A DNA stretch of 64,000 nucleotides from Paramesorhizobium leguminum (GCF_003217235.1 NZ_QJTF01000020.1:1-64000), one strand, 5' to 3'; counted from the stretch's first letter, positions 1-8,745 are shown. Translations and numbers: made by a program. Notes: a model not told the origin generated them from the sequence alone.

Positions 1-150
1 CAGTCCCATCTGCTCATCTCCCGGCCGATCAAACGCGCGGGGAGTGTGACATCCTTACTTTGCAGAAACAGGACACTTCAACTTTGCGGCTACATGCCAT
101 AGTCACGTAATCTATCTTATGGAACTGTTCGGTCGCGGGTCGGCATCCCG

Positions 151-585
151 TCAGGCAGGCAGGCCCGGCGCCCAGCCTTTTGCAGCGAGCTCAAACCCCG
201 AGAATTCGAAGCCGGGTGCGACGGTGCAGCCTACCAGCGTCCAGTCTCCCAGACTCTCGGCCGCCTGCCATGCATGGGCCGGCACCAAAGCTTGCGGACG
301 CTCTCCTTCCGGAATATTCGGTCCCAGCATGATGCGTTCCACAGGCCCGTTGTCGCTGCGAGCGATCTCCAGCCTGAGCGGGCTTCCTGCATAATAATGC
401 CAAACCTCGACCGCATCGACGCGATGCCAATGTGAGCGTTCGCCGCGCGCGAGCAAATAATAGATCCCTGTCGATGCAGCGCGCCCGGCAGCGGGTGCAT
501 CGCGGTAAGTTTCGAGAAAATGGCCACCTTCCGGATGCGGCTGGAGACCAAGTGCACGGACGATTTCATTTGCTGAAGTTTTCAT
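151..585 (-). CDS. cupin_5 (DUF985) family protein
   Basis: This encodes a 144-residue protein of the cupin_5/DUF985 family, small single-domain beta-barrels with no established reaction. The N-terminal LGLQPHPEGGHFLETYRD stretch and the following SHWHRVDAVEVWHYYAG segment are characteristic; the latter carries the likely metal-contacting His/Glu residues. The C-terminal VGCTVAPGFEFSGFELA segment closes the barrel as in full-length members, so the protein looks complete. It has no signal peptide and is presumably cytosolic. It stands alone: the LysE gene upstream is on the same strand but about 100 bp away. Family assignment is firm; function is unknown. Confidence 0.85.
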   Translation of the reverse strand: MKTSANEIVRALGLQPHPEGGHFLETYRDAPAAGRAASTGIYYLLARGERSHWHRVDAVEVWHYYAGSPLRLEIARSDNGPVERIMLGPNIPEGERPQALVPAHAWQAAESLGDWTLVGCTVAPGFEFSGFELAAKGWAPGLPA

Positions 586-691
586 GGTTATTGACCTGTC
601 AAACTTGTTTTTAGAGTAGCCGCCCCGGCCTCGGTTAGCGCCCTTAAGCTGCCAATCATACGGTATTGATGGGCTGTTCAGCCGGCAGGCT

Positions 692-1309
692 TCAATGCCG
701 CATCGCGATGGTGGCTGCCGCGCCGGCCATGAAAGCGGCGGCGGTCCGGTTCAGCCTTTTCAAAGCGCGGGGCGCTTGCAGCAACAGGCGCGCCTTTGCC
801 GCCAGCATGAGATAAGGCACCAGCACCACCAGCAGGACAATGATCGTGCAAACCGCCAGAACGCCGTAATCGAACAAGGTTATGTGCTGCAGGTCGACGA
901 GCGTCGGCGTGAGCGCGAGATAAAAAATCATGGTCTTCGGGTTGCCAAGCGTCACCAGCAAGCCGGCAAGAAAGCTGGAAAATGCCCCGCCACTCGCCTT
1001 TTTCGCCTCGATCTTTTCAGCTGTAATTCCCGATGTCCAGAACGTCCATGCAAGCCATGCGAGATAAGCTACGCCCATCCATTTGAGAATGAGAAAAGCG
1101 GTGCCAAAGGCTTGCGCAAGCAAGGCAAGCCCTGAAACCGTGGCGGTCAAATAGGTGAGGTCGCCGATAACCAGGCCGAATGCCATGAAAAGAGATGAGC
1201 GAAAGCCGGAGCCGAGGGCGCGCGCAACGAGGGCTGTCACGCCAGGCCCCGGTATAGCGGCGGCAACAGCCAGCGCGCCGCTATAGGCAACAAAACCTGC
1301 AAGGTTCAT
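692..1309 (-). CDS. LysE/RhtB family amino acid exporter
   Basis: This is a 205-residue inner-membrane protein with about six hydrophobic segments. The family-typical N-terminal IPGPGVTALVARALGSGFR motif is present around residues 19-37, and GNPKTMIFYLAL lies mid-protein around residue 120. Members of the LysE/RhtB superfamily export amino acids or related small metabolites by proton exchange. The substrate cannot be read from sequence. The length is normal for the family and a purine-rich stretch (GAATGAAGG) lies directly before the ATG. No regulator gene is adjacent. Confidence 0.9.
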   Translation of the reverse strand: MNLAGFVAYSGALAVAAAIPGPGVTALVARALGSGFRSSLFMAFGLVIGDLTYLTATVSGLALLAQAFGTAFLILKWMGVAYLAWLAWTFWTSGITAEKIEAKKASGGAFSSFLAGLLVTLGNPKTMIFYLALTPTLVDLQHITLFDYGVLAVCTIIVLLVVLVPYLMLAAKARLLLQAPRALKRLNRTAAAFMAGAAATIAMRH

Positions 1310-1737
1310 CCTTCATTCCCCCACTGCATCTTACAGCTTCGCTGGACCACAGGAGCCTGATCGAAACGGCTTGTATGGATACTCCTCCCTCTACCAAAAC
1401 CCGCTGTCGATGCGAAGCAAAACTTTGGCCGGCTAGCGCGGCGGCGCAACCAGCGGCTCTTCTTTCGAAAATTGGGAGAGTGACGGTTTGGCCGCAGCCA
1501 TACGATGTGTTAGCATCCAGCAATAGCCGGGAAGAGCTGACCCCACGCACGGCTTCGCGGGACGGGCATGGGGCCAGCCACCCCGCAACCTTGTGGCTTT
1601 GGGGGTACATAACTATACAATTTTCACCATGGACGCACAATCGGCCCCATATTCGGGCTTTAAAGCGTAGTTAAAATAATAGAAGCGCTAGTAAAATATA
1701 ATATAAATTCATAGTTTCCCGAAAAAGGGAGTGTAAA
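1310..1737. other. intergenic region, no supported gene
   Basis: This 428-bp gap contains overlapping frames on both strands, but none has a ribosome-binding site, codon bias or recognisable protein features. Composition changes sharply at about 1660: the last 75 bp are AT-rich and probably hold the promoter of the small ORF that follows. I see no RNA gene or repeat here. Confidence 0.6.
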
Positions 1738-2013
1738 ATGATAGCAGTATATAAGCAAATTAGTAGTATAGTTGACCAGTGGACCGACAATTTACCGTTC
1801 CAAGCGGATTTCCCAAAGCAGCGCCGGAGTATTGTTGATAATACTTATTTGCAGTTCTTTATGGCGTTAACGACGCTAGGCTTTACAGAAGGTGAAATAG
1901 AAACGGCAACCGGCGGTCTCTACAATCTGATCGAGAGGCGCCTTGATGCGATCTATCGTTCCGGGATCGTCATTTTGAAGAGAGACGTGAATGCCATCAC
2001 ACAGGACGGCTGA
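1738..2013 (+). CDS. orphan small protein, 91 aa
   Basis: I do not recognise this family. The reading frame encodes 91 residues and begins after a good Shine-Dalgarno (AAAGGGAGTGTAAA before the ATG), which is the main reason to accept it. Composition is clearly lower in GC than the neighbours (ATA, AAA and TAT codons are frequent), suggesting recent acquisition or relaxed selection. The predicted protein is soluble and mostly helical, with an amphipathic stretch near LTTLGFTEGEIETATGG. There is no signal peptide and no Cys or His cluster. It lies alone between divergent neighbours. Existence is plausible, function unknown. Confidence 0.45.
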   Translation: MIAVYKQISSIVDQWTDNLPFQADFPKQRRSIVDNTYLQFFMALTTLGFTEGEIETATGGLYNLIERRLDAIYRSGIVILKRDVNAITQDG

Positions 2014-2062
2014 TTTTCGCTCGATCCCTGATCGATGGTGTAAACACGGGCCAAGGTTCCGT

Positions 2063-3088
2063 TTAGCTCGCGCTTGTCGCCACCCACCGATGCCACTCAT
2101 CGGCGCTGCCGTGGAAGGCGTTGAGGTCGATCCGGCCATCCACGCCATGCGACAGGCCCGAGCCGGAATATTGCCAGAATAGCCATTTCCGGCCCGGATA
2201 GACCTTGGAGGGGTGCTCGGCCACGGCGCGAAGCCAGAACGGATGATTGGGGAACTCGCCTCTCAGATTGTCGCGGTAGAAATCCGGCGCGGTGTAGATA
2301 ACAGGACGCTGGCCGTAATGGCGCTCCAGCCTGTCCATGAAGACCTGCATCTTCTCAAGCACCCGCTTGCGCGATATGCGCTGGCTGCAGCGGGATTCGC
2401 CGTTCCATTCGACATCGATAACTGGCGGCAGCGCGCCCTCGACCTTCGGCACGTTGCGGATGAACCAGTCGGCCTGCTCGCCGGCGGTGCGGCACCAATA
2501 GAAGAAGTGATAGGCGCCGCGCTTCAACCCCGCCTCGTGCGCCTTGCGCCAGTTCGTCTTGAACATCGGATCGAGATGGTCGCCGCCATCGGTCGCCTTG
2601 ATATAGGCGAAATTCGCGCCCTGCGAACGCAGCTTTTCCCAGTCGATGTCGCCCTGCCAGCGCGAGACATCGACGCCGTGCACGGCGAGCGCCTTGGGCG
2701 ACGATGCCCGGCCGAAATTGATCGGCTTTGCATCGCGGAAGCGACGGCTATAGATACGGCTGCGCTCGGATGCCGTCCCCGACGGCTTTGCCGGCACAAC
2801 AAAGGATGCAGGCTCCGCCTTGAGCTTGCGCGGGGGCATCCTGACCGGAGGCGCGGGCATGACGGGAGCGGCAACCGGCGTCACCAACGCCATTTCTTGC
2901 GGCGGTGCTTCGACTGGCGTGGACGGACGAACTTCCGCGGGCGGCGCCACGTTCATCGGCGGGGTGATGGAGCTTGTCGTCTCGAGCGAAGGCCGCGCCA
3001 GAAGCTCGTCGACATCCGAACCCGTGGATGTGCAACCTGCCAAACCCATGCAGAGGAGCACAACGACCGACGTCTTCGAGAAACGCAT
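2063..3088 (-). CDS. GH25 family lysozyme-like lipoprotein
   Basis: This encodes a peptidoglycan muramidase-type (glycoside hydrolase 25) protein of about 341 residues. The chosen ATG starts a lipoprotein signal peptide with the lipobox LAGC at about residues 16-19. A Pro/Ala-rich linker of about 100 residues follows, then the GH25 TIM barrel with HGVDVSRWQGDIDW at its start, the catalytic-region DVEW mid-domain and FWQYSGSG near the end. The family's acidic residues (Asp of GVDVS, Asp and Glu of DVEW) are present. An upstream in-frame start would bury the signal peptide, so it is rejected. The protein is probably anchored in the periplasm or outer membrane for cell-wall remodelling. It has no phage neighbours. 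Confidence 0.9.
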   Translation of the reverse strand: MRFSKTSVVVLLCMGLAGCTSTGSDVDELLARPSLETTSSITPPMNVAPPAEVRPSTPVEAPPQEMALVTPVAAPVMPAPPVRMPPRKLKAEPASFVVPAKPSGTASERSRIYSRRFRDAKPINFGRASSPKALAVHGVDVSRWQGDIDWEKLRSQGANFAYIKATDGGDHLDPMFKTNWRKAHEAGLKRGAYHFFYWCRTAGEQADWFIRNVPKVEGALPPVIDVEWNGESRCSQRISRKRVLEKMQVFMDRLERHYGQRPVIYTAPDFYRDNLRGEFPNHPFWLRAVAEHPSKVYPGRKWLFWQYSGSGLSHGVDGRIDLNAFHGSADEWHRWVATSAS

Positions 3089-3208
3089 GGTTACCTTTAC
3101 GCAAATAACAAATGAGACCCACGGGAGAGGCCGAAACGCTGGCCCCTTCATCAGTCATTGCTAAAGGCAAATTCCCAATAAAGATTGAATCGAATTTTAA
3201 CTTTTTGG

Positions 3209-3480
3209 ATTGCCCCTCACCCGCCTGCCGGCACCTTTTCCCCGCACGCGGGGAATCGCCAAGCGCCTCCGTGGTTCGAGGCTCATTCCGCTTCGCTCCA
3301 TTCACACCTCACCATGAGGCTACTGCGGCGTTACGGTCCCGTCATCCTCATGGTGAGGTGCGGAGCGAAGCAGAGCCTCGAACCACGGGGGTGAAGGGCG
3401 TACAGTTGTTTCCGTAAATATGAAATGCTCTATGCCCCCTCGCCCCGCTTGCGGGAAGAGGGTAAGGGTAAGGGGCAATC
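3209..3480. repeat. composite palindromic repeat: family C split by family D
   Basis: The outer ends (GATTGCCCCTCACC at the left, AAGGGGCAATCC at the right) are the inverted termini of the family C repeat that also occurs at 14776-14929 and inside nasA. Between them sits a complete copy of a different palindrome (family D, 3268-3395), followed by a tail shared with 35487-35520. This explains most of the 570-bp gap between the lysozyme gene and phoX, and looks like one repeat nested in another. Confidence 0.75.
3268..3395. repeat. palindromic repeat family D, copy 1
   Basis: This is a long inverted repeat. CCGTGGTTCGAGGCTC and its complement GAGCCTCGAACCACGG form the ends, with inner arms around CTCACCATGAGG and CCTCATGGTGAGG. 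Related copies lie at 23001-23136 and 35521-35660. It is non-coding and could fold into a large cruciform or RNA hairpin. Confidence 0.85.
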
Positions 3481-3658
3481 CGGCGCGTCCACATTCATTC
3501 CCCTCCCCCCCGCATGAAACCACATCCGTTTCATCTGCGTGTTACATCCGACTTCTAAGACTTGGAAACGCTCTAAAGCATGTGCAGCCAAGGGGAGCCT
3601 GGCGTCGCACAATGCGCCACGATGGAGTGGGGGCATTTTTTAAGTTGAGGATAGCCAG

Positions 3659-5653
3659 ATGAACGAACTCGTTTCACAGCAAGCCCTGTTCAAGACAAGC
3701 CAGCTGGAGGAAGCGGATAGCGCGCCGCGCAACCCGACCGACAATCCGACCATGGGAGAGATCATAACCAAGCGCTTTTCGCGCCGCGGCTTTCTCCAGG
3801 GCTCGCTTGCGGTGTCGGCCATTGCCATGACGGTGAGCCCGCTGGCGCTCATCGCGGCGGATGATGCCAAGGCCGCCGGCAACGGTTCCGCCTTCTCCTT
3901 CAAGGAAGTGGAAGCGGGCGTCGATGCCAAGCACCATGTCGCGGAAGGCTACGATGCCGATGTGCTGCTGCGCTGGGGCGATCCGCTTTTCCCCGATGCG
4001 CCTGCCTTCGACCCCACCAGGCAGACCGCCGAGGGGCAGGCAAAGCAGTTCGGCTACAACAATGATTATGTCGGCTATATCCCGCTCGAGGGCTCCCCGA
4101 CCCACGGCCTGCTCGTGGTCAACCACGAATACACCAACCCGCACCTGATGTTCCCCGGCCTCGTCACCGTCGCCGACGGCAAGATCAAGCAGAACCCGCT
4201 TTCGAAAGAGCAGGTCGATGTCGAGATGGCCGCTCATGGCGGCACCATCGTCGAGATCAACAAGGTGGACGGCAAGTGGAAGCCGGTACTCGATGGCCGC
4301 TACAATCGCCGCATCACCTCCAATACCGAGATGAAACTGTCCGGCCCCGCCGCCGGTCACGACCGTCTCAAGACCAAGGCCGACGCGACGGGCACCAAGG
4401 TGTTCGGCACCATCAACAATTGCGCCGGCGGCGTCACGCCATGGCACACCTACATCATGGCCGAGGAGAACATTCACGGCTATTTCAGCGGCGAGCTGCC
4501 GGCTGACCACCCCGAAGCCGCCAATTACAAGCGCTTGGGCATTCCCGAAAGCTCTTACGAATGGGCGAACTATTACGACCGCTTCGACATCTCCAAGGAG
4601 CCGAACGAGCCCAATCGTTTTGGCTGGGTGGTCGAGGTCGATGCGCTCGATCCCAATTCGGTGCCGAAGAAGCGCACCGCGCTCGGACGCGTCAAGCATG
4701 AGGGCGCGGAATCGATCGTCAACAAGGACGGCCGCGTCGTCTTCTATCTCGGTGACGACGAGCGTTTCGACTATGTCTACAAGTTCGTCACGGCGGGCAA
4801 GTTTAACGCCGACGATCGCGCGGCCAATATGGACCTGCTCGATGAGGGCACGCTCTATGTCGCCAAGTTCTCCGAGGACGGCACCGTCGAGTGGATGCCG
4901 CTCGTCTTTGGCCAGGGACCGCTGACCGCCGCAAACGGCTTCCAGAGCCAGGCGGACGTGCTGATCGAAACCCGCCGTTCCGCCGACCTTCTCGGCGCGA
5001 CCAAGATGGACCGTCCGGAAGACGTGCAGCCCAACGGCGTGACCGGCAAGGTCTATGTCATGCTGACCAACAACACCAAACGCACCGACGAGCAGGTCGA
5101 CGCCGCCAACCCGCGCGCCAAGAATGCCTTCGGCCATATCATCGAGATCGCGGAGGCCGATGGCGATTTCGCGGCGACCAAGGGCACGTGGGAAGTGCTG
5201 CTGAAATGCGGCGATCCCTCCGTTGCCGATGTCGGCGCGACCTTCTCGACCGAGACGACCAAGAACGGCTGGTTCGGCATGCCGGACAATTGCGCGGTCG
5301 ATTCCGCCGGGCGTCTCTGGGTTTCCACCGACGGCAACAGCAACAAGGCGACCGGGCGCACCGACGGCCTCTGGGCCGTTGACACGCAAGGCGAAGCCCG
5401 CGCGACGTCAAAACTGTTCTTCCGCGTGCCGGTTGGAGCCGAGATGTGCGGCCCGCTGTTTACGCCCGATGACGAGACGGCCTTCGTCGCCGTGCAGCAT
5501 CCCGCCGATGGTGGCGAGGATTGGGATGGCCACGGCCGCCCGTCCTATTACGAGGACCTCTCCACCCGCTGGCCGGACTTCCGCAACGACATGCCGACAC
5601 GCCCGTCGGTGGTTGCGATTACGAAGCAGGGCGGCGGGAAGATCGCGGTTTAA
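3659..5653 (+). CDS. phoX: PhoX-family alkaline phosphatase, Tat-exported
   Basis: This 664-residue protein belongs to the PhoX (DUF839) family of calcium/iron-dependent periplasmic alkaline phosphatases, which release phosphate from organic phosphomonoesters. A twin-arginine signal is clear: S-R-R-G-F-L-Q at residues 41-47, followed by a hydrophobic stretch and an Ala-rich cleavage region near residue 72. Motifs typical of the propeller fold are visible, including WGDPLF, VNHEYTNPHLMF, NNCAGGVTPWHTY, RPEDVQPN and the late DNCAVDSAGRLWVSTDG. Length fits the family. The Shine-Dalgarno TTGAGGA precedes the ATG. It is monocistronic, with repeat blocks on both sides. I looked for a Pho box upstream and found no convincing one. 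Confidence 0.95.
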   Translation: MNELVSQQALFKTSQLEEADSAPRNPTDNPTMGEIITKRFSRRGFLQGSLAVSAIAMTVSPLALIAADDAKAAGNGSAFSFKEVEAGVDAKHHVAEGYDADVLLRWGDPLFPDAPAFDPTRQTAEGQAKQFGYNNDYVGYIPLEGSPTHGLLVVNHEYTNPHLMFPGLVTVADGKIKQNPLSKEQVDVEMAAHGGTIVEINKVDGKWKPVLDGRYNRRITSNTEMKLSGPAAGHDRLKTKADATGTKVFGTINNCAGGVTPWHTYIMAEENIHGYFSGELPADHPEAANYKRLGIPESSYEWANYYDRFDISKEPNEPNRFGWVVEVDALDPNSVPKKRTALGRVKHEGAESIVNKDGRVVFYLGDDERFDYVYKFVTAGKFNADDRAANMDLLDEGTLYVAKFSEDGTVEWMPLVFGQGPLTAANGFQSQADVLIETRRSADLLGATKMDRPEDVQPNGVTGKVYVMLTNNTKRTDEQVDAANPRAKNAFGHIIEIAEADGDFAATKGTWEVLLKCGDPSVADVGATFSTETTKNGWFGMPDNCAVDSAGRLWVSTDGNSNKATGRTDGLWAVDTQGEARATSKLFFRVPVGAEMCGPLFTPDDETAFVAVQHPADGGEDWDGHGRPSYYEDLSTRWPDFRNDMPTRPSVVAITKQGGGKIAV

Positions 5654-5660
5654 GGCTTAG

Positions 5661-5808
5661 CTCCCTCCTTCCCCCTTGCGGGGAAGGTGCCCGCGGAGCG
5701 GGCGGATGGGGGTGGTAAAGGCCGCGCGCTGCGATTGCATGTTGGAGTTCAACCGTCACCACCCCCACCCGGCCCTTCGGGCCACCCTCCCCGCAAGGGG
5801 GAGGGAAA
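5661..5808. repeat. palindromic repeat family B, copy 1
   Basis: This is two oppositely oriented GC-rich hairpin units (CTTCCCCCTTGCGGGGAAGG and CCTCCCCGCAAGGGGGAGG) separated by about 60 bp. It fills the gap between the convergent 3' ends of phoX and nasA and may act as a bidirectional terminator. Other copies lie inside nasA (6856-6987) and between aglE and aglF (46543-46672). Confidence 0.85.
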
Positions 5809-5817
5809 GGGGCGCTA

Positions 5818-8745
5818 CTACTCCGCCGCCTGAGCCGCAGGCTTTTGCCGCGCATCCAGTACCGCCCGGATCTCAGCCCGGCATGAGCCGCAATTGGTTC
5901 CGGCCTTGAGGCGAACGCCAACCTCCTCAACCGAGCCGCAGCCGCCATCGATGACCGCCACGATCTGGTTGACGCCGACCGAAAAGCACGAGCAGACGAT
6001 CGCGCCGATATCCGGCTGATCCGCCCCGGGCCGCCCGGCCATGATCGCGATGCGGCTGCGCGGTTGCGCGTGGACGATGCCGAGCTGGGAAACCGCCCAT
6101 GTCCGCGAGACGGCCACGGGCCCGCGCGCGGCGTAAAAGGCGAGCACAAGCCGTTCCCCATCAAAAAAGGCGATGCGGCTGTTGCCGCTCTCCCGGTCGA
6201 AATAGGCAAGCGCCGAAAGCGTGTCCGGGAGTTGCCATGTCTCCCGGCACCATGCTTCCCAGTTTGCCGGCTTTGCCGCAAAGGCGCATTCCATGCGGAA
6301 TCCATGCTCGACCTTCGCCAAGGCGAAATACTCCGCATGTTGTGGCAAGGGCCGGTTCGCCGAAACCGCGAAGCCATAATATTCCGCCTTGTAAGGCTCC
6401 ACCGATACCGCCACATTTTTCAATGCCGGCTGACCGGAAACCGGGTCAGTCACCGGGGGCACCAGCGCATCCACCCGCCCATTGGACGCGTATTGGTCCG
6501 TCCAGTGTATCGGCACGAAAACCGAACCGCGCGGTTGCCGTGAGGTGATCAGCGCCCGGACGAGCACCTTGCCATGGGGACTGGTTATCTGGACAAGCGT
6601 GGCATCGGCAATGCCCAGCGCTGCGGCATCATCAGGGTTGATCTCGGCGAATGGTTCGGCGAGATGGCTTGAGAGCCGGGCGCTTTTGCCGGTGCGGGTC
6701 ATGGTGTGCCACTGGTCGCGAATCCGTCCAGTATTGAGTACCGACGGGTACGCCAGGTTGACGCGCTCCGTCGCCATGGATTCTACCGCGATGAAACGGG
6801 CCTTGCGGTCGGGGTGGTAGAAGTTGCCGTTGGCGAAGAAGCGGATGGCGCTCGCTTTCCCTCCCCCTTGCGGGGAGGGTGTCCGCGCTAGCGGACGGGT
6901 GGGGGTGGTGAAGGATAGAGCACAATCGTCACCACCCCCATCCGCCCGCTCCGCGGGCACCTTTCCCGCAAGGGGGAAGGAGGGCGCTGGCCATTGGAAT
7001 GGTTTCAGCACGTCATAATCCGTAGGAGAAATCCCCGCATACCCCCCAATATCGAAATCGCGGTCGCCCCCATTCTCGAAAGCCGACAACGCCGCATGTT
7101 CGGCAAAAATCTCCGCCGGGTTCTCAAACGCAAACGCCGCCCCAAACCCCATACGCCTCGCCACATCGCAGATAATGCGCCAGTCGGCGCGTGCCTCGCC
7201 GGGGTGGGCCAAGAACTGCCGTTGGCGCGAAATCCGGCGTTCGGAATTGGTGACCGTGCCGTCCTTTTCCCCCCAGCCCGCCGCCGGCAACAGCACATGC
7301 GCATATTGGGTGGTGTCCGTCTCGCGCATGATATCGGAAACGACGACGAACGGGCAGTTGCGGATCGCATCGGCCACGCTATCGGCATCGGGCATGGAGA
7401 CCACCGGATTGGTGCCCATGATCCAGAGCGCCTTGATCCGCCCATCGGCCACGGCCTTGAACATGTCGACCGCCTTGAGGCCGGGCTTTGCAGCAATCAC
7501 CGGCGCATTCCAGAAGCGCTGCACCCGCTCGCGATGCGTCGGGTTCTCGATTTCCATATGGGCGGCGAGCATATTGGCGAGGCCCCCCACCTCGCGCCCG
7601 CCCATGGCATTCGGCTGGCCGGTGAGCGAAAACGGCCCCATGCCGGGACGTCCGATGCGCCCGGTCGCCAGATGGCAATTGATGATGGCGTTGACTTTGT
7701 CCGTGCCCGAAGAGGACTGGTTTACCCCTTGGCTATAGCAGGTTACCACCCTCTGCGTGCCCTCGAACACCCTGTAAAATGCCTCGATATCCCCCTGCGA
7801 AAGCCCGGTCAGGGATATAATATCCGCCTCGCTCGTGCGCGCTGCCGCGAGAGCCTCCGCAAATCCGTTGGTGTGCTCGCGGATAAAATCATCATCCAGC
7901 GCCGGGCTTTTTGCCAGATGCGCCAGCAGCCCGTTGAACAGCGCCACATCCCCATCCGGCCGGACAGCCAGATGCATATCGGCGATATCACAGGTCATGG
8001 TTCGGCGCGGATCGATGACCACGATCTTCATCGCGGGCCGCTTCTCCTTGGCGCTCGCGATCCGCTGATAGAGAACCGGATGGCACCAGGCGAGATTGGA
8101 GCCGGTCAGGATGATCAGATCGGCCTCTTCCAGATCCTCATAGACGCCCGGCACCGTATCAGAGCCGAAGGCGCGCCGGTGACCGGCCACCGAGGAAGCC
8201 ATGCAGAGCCGCGAATTGGTGTCGATATTGGCCGAGCCGATGAAGCCTTTCATCAGCTTGTTGGCGACGTAATAATCCTCGGTCAGAAGCTGGCCGGAGA
8301 CATAGAAGGCGACAGAATCCGGTCCGTGCTCGGCAATCGTCTCGGAGAATTTCCGCGCCACGAGATCGAGCGCCTCATCCCAGCTGACTTGCCCCTCACC
8401 CTTACCCTCTCCCCGCACGCGGGGAGAGGGGGGCCTAAATGTTGCTGCCACCTCTTTTGAGCCAGGAGCGAGGCTGGAGATATGGGTAGTAACGCCGCTG
8501 TACCCCTCTCCCCGTTCTTTACGGGGAGAGGGTAAGGGTGAGGGGCGAATTTCCGGAAAAAGCAACCGCCCGTCGAGGTCAATGGTCTCCGCCAGCGCCG
8601 ATCCCTTGGAACAGAGCCGCCCGAAATTGGCCGGATGGTCCGGGTCGCCCCTGACACTCACGCCGCCGTCATCCGCCACCGAGGCAATAACGCCGCAGCC
8701 GACGCCGCAATAGGGGCAGGTGGTCTTGGTCTCTGCCGCCATCAT
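5818..8745 (-). CDS. nasA: assimilatory nitrate reductase, catalytic subunit (two in-frame repeat insertions)
   Basis: This is the cytoplasmic molybdopterin enzyme reducing nitrate to nitrite for assimilation. The N-terminal [4Fe-4S] motif has Cys at about residues 10, 13, 17 and 45. A molybdopterin oxidoreductase core and a dinucleotide-binding domain follow. The C-terminus carries a BFD-like [2Fe-2S] domain (CSCFSVGVN ... GTNCGSC). The start was chosen where ATGA overlaps the nirD stop; longer frames run into nirD. The protein is 975 aa, about 95 more than usual. The excess comes from two low-complexity Pro/Arg/Gly segments at about residues 67-119 and 587-630 that coincide exactly with palindromic DNA repeats. 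The frame stays open through both and the flanking family motifs are intact, so the gene may still be functional. Confidence 0.95.
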   Translation of the reverse strand: MMAAETKTTCPYCGVGCGVIASVADDGGVSVRGDPDHPANFGRLCSKGSALAETIDLDGRLLFPEIRPSPLPSPRKERGEGYSGVTTHISSLAPGSKEVAATFRPPSPRVRGEGKGEGQVSWDEALDLVARKFSETIAEHGPDSVAFYVSGQLLTEDYYVANKLMKGFIGSANIDTNSRLCMASSVAGHRRAFGSDTVPGVYEDLEEADLIILTGSNLAWCHPVLYQRIASAKEKRPAMKIVVIDPRRTMTCDIADMHLAVRPDGDVALFNGLLAHLAKSPALDDDFIREHTNGFAEALAAARTSEADIISLTGLSQGDIEAFYRVFEGTQRVVTCYSQGVNQSSSGTDKVNAIINCHLATGRIGRPGMGPFSLTGQPNAMGGREVGGLANMLAAHMEIENPTHRERVQRFWNAPVIAAKPGLKAVDMFKAVADGRIKALWIMGTNPVVSMPDADSVADAIRNCPFVVVSDIMRETDTTQYAHVLLPAAGWGEKDGTVTNSERRISRQRQFLAHPGEARADWRIICDVARRMGFGAAFAFENPAEIFAEHAALSAFENGGDRDFDIGGYAGISPTDYDVLKPFQWPAPSFPLAGKVPAERADGGGDDCALSFTTPTRPLARTPSPQGGGKASAIRFFANGNFYHPDRKARFIAVESMATERVNLAYPSVLNTGRIRDQWHTMTRTGKSARLSSHLAEPFAEINPDDAAALGIADATLVQITSPHGKVLVRALITSRQPRGSVFVPIHWTDQYASNGRVDALVPPVTDPVSGQPALKNVAVSVEPYKAEYYGFAVSANRPLPQHAEYFALAKVEHGFRMECAFAAKPANWEAWCRETWQLPDTLSALAYFDRESGNSRIAFFDGERLVLAFYAARGPVAVSRTWAVSQLGIVHAQPRSRIAIMAGRPGADQPDIGAIVCSCFSVGVNQIVAVIDGGCGSVEEVGVRLKAGTNCGSCRAEIRAVLDARQKPAAQAAE
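6856..6987. repeat. palindromic repeat family B inserted in nasA
   Basis: This 132-bp copy of the CCCCCTTGCGGGG / CCCGCAAGGGGG palindrome lies entirely within nasA. It is a multiple of three and is translated as a Pro/Gly/Arg-rich stretch between PAPS and AIRFFANG. GGCGCT is found at both edges (6847-6852 and 6983-6988), which could be a target duplication, although GGCGCT also ends other copies. Confidence 0.9.
8391..8545. repeat. palindromic repeat family C inserted in nasA
   Basis: The ends are CCCCTCACCCTTACCCTCTC and its complement, enclosing about 70 bp of spacer. The same element stands between nasT and nasS (14776-14929). Here it is read through in the nasA frame as about 51 extra residues between LLFPEI and VSWDEAL, a place where homologues normally have only a few residues. 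Confidence 0.9.

Noticed and set aside
1281-1674. Two overlapping open frames on opposite strands downstream of the LysE exporter gene
   Set aside because: No ribosome-binding site, no recognisable motif, and composition typical of chance frames in GC-rich DNA.
3520-3658. Possible Pho box upstream of phoX (TTTCAT ... TTACAT)
   Set aside because: The half-sites are 13 bp apart and diverge from CTGTCAT; PhoB boxes have 11-bp periodicity.
3674-5389. Long open frame antisense to phoX (571 codons)
   Set aside because: It mirrors the codon structure of phoX; Asp/Val/Ile/Gly-rich translation without family motifs marks it as a shadow frame.
6994-8460. Long plus-strand frame antisense to nasA
   Set aside because: Shadow of nasA on the opposite strand; His/Arg/Asp-rich product without domain signals.
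5818-8745. nasA as a frameshifted pseudogene
   Set aside because: Despite two insertions the frame is continuous, all Cys ligands and the C-terminal [2Fe-2S] domain remain, so it is annotated as intact.
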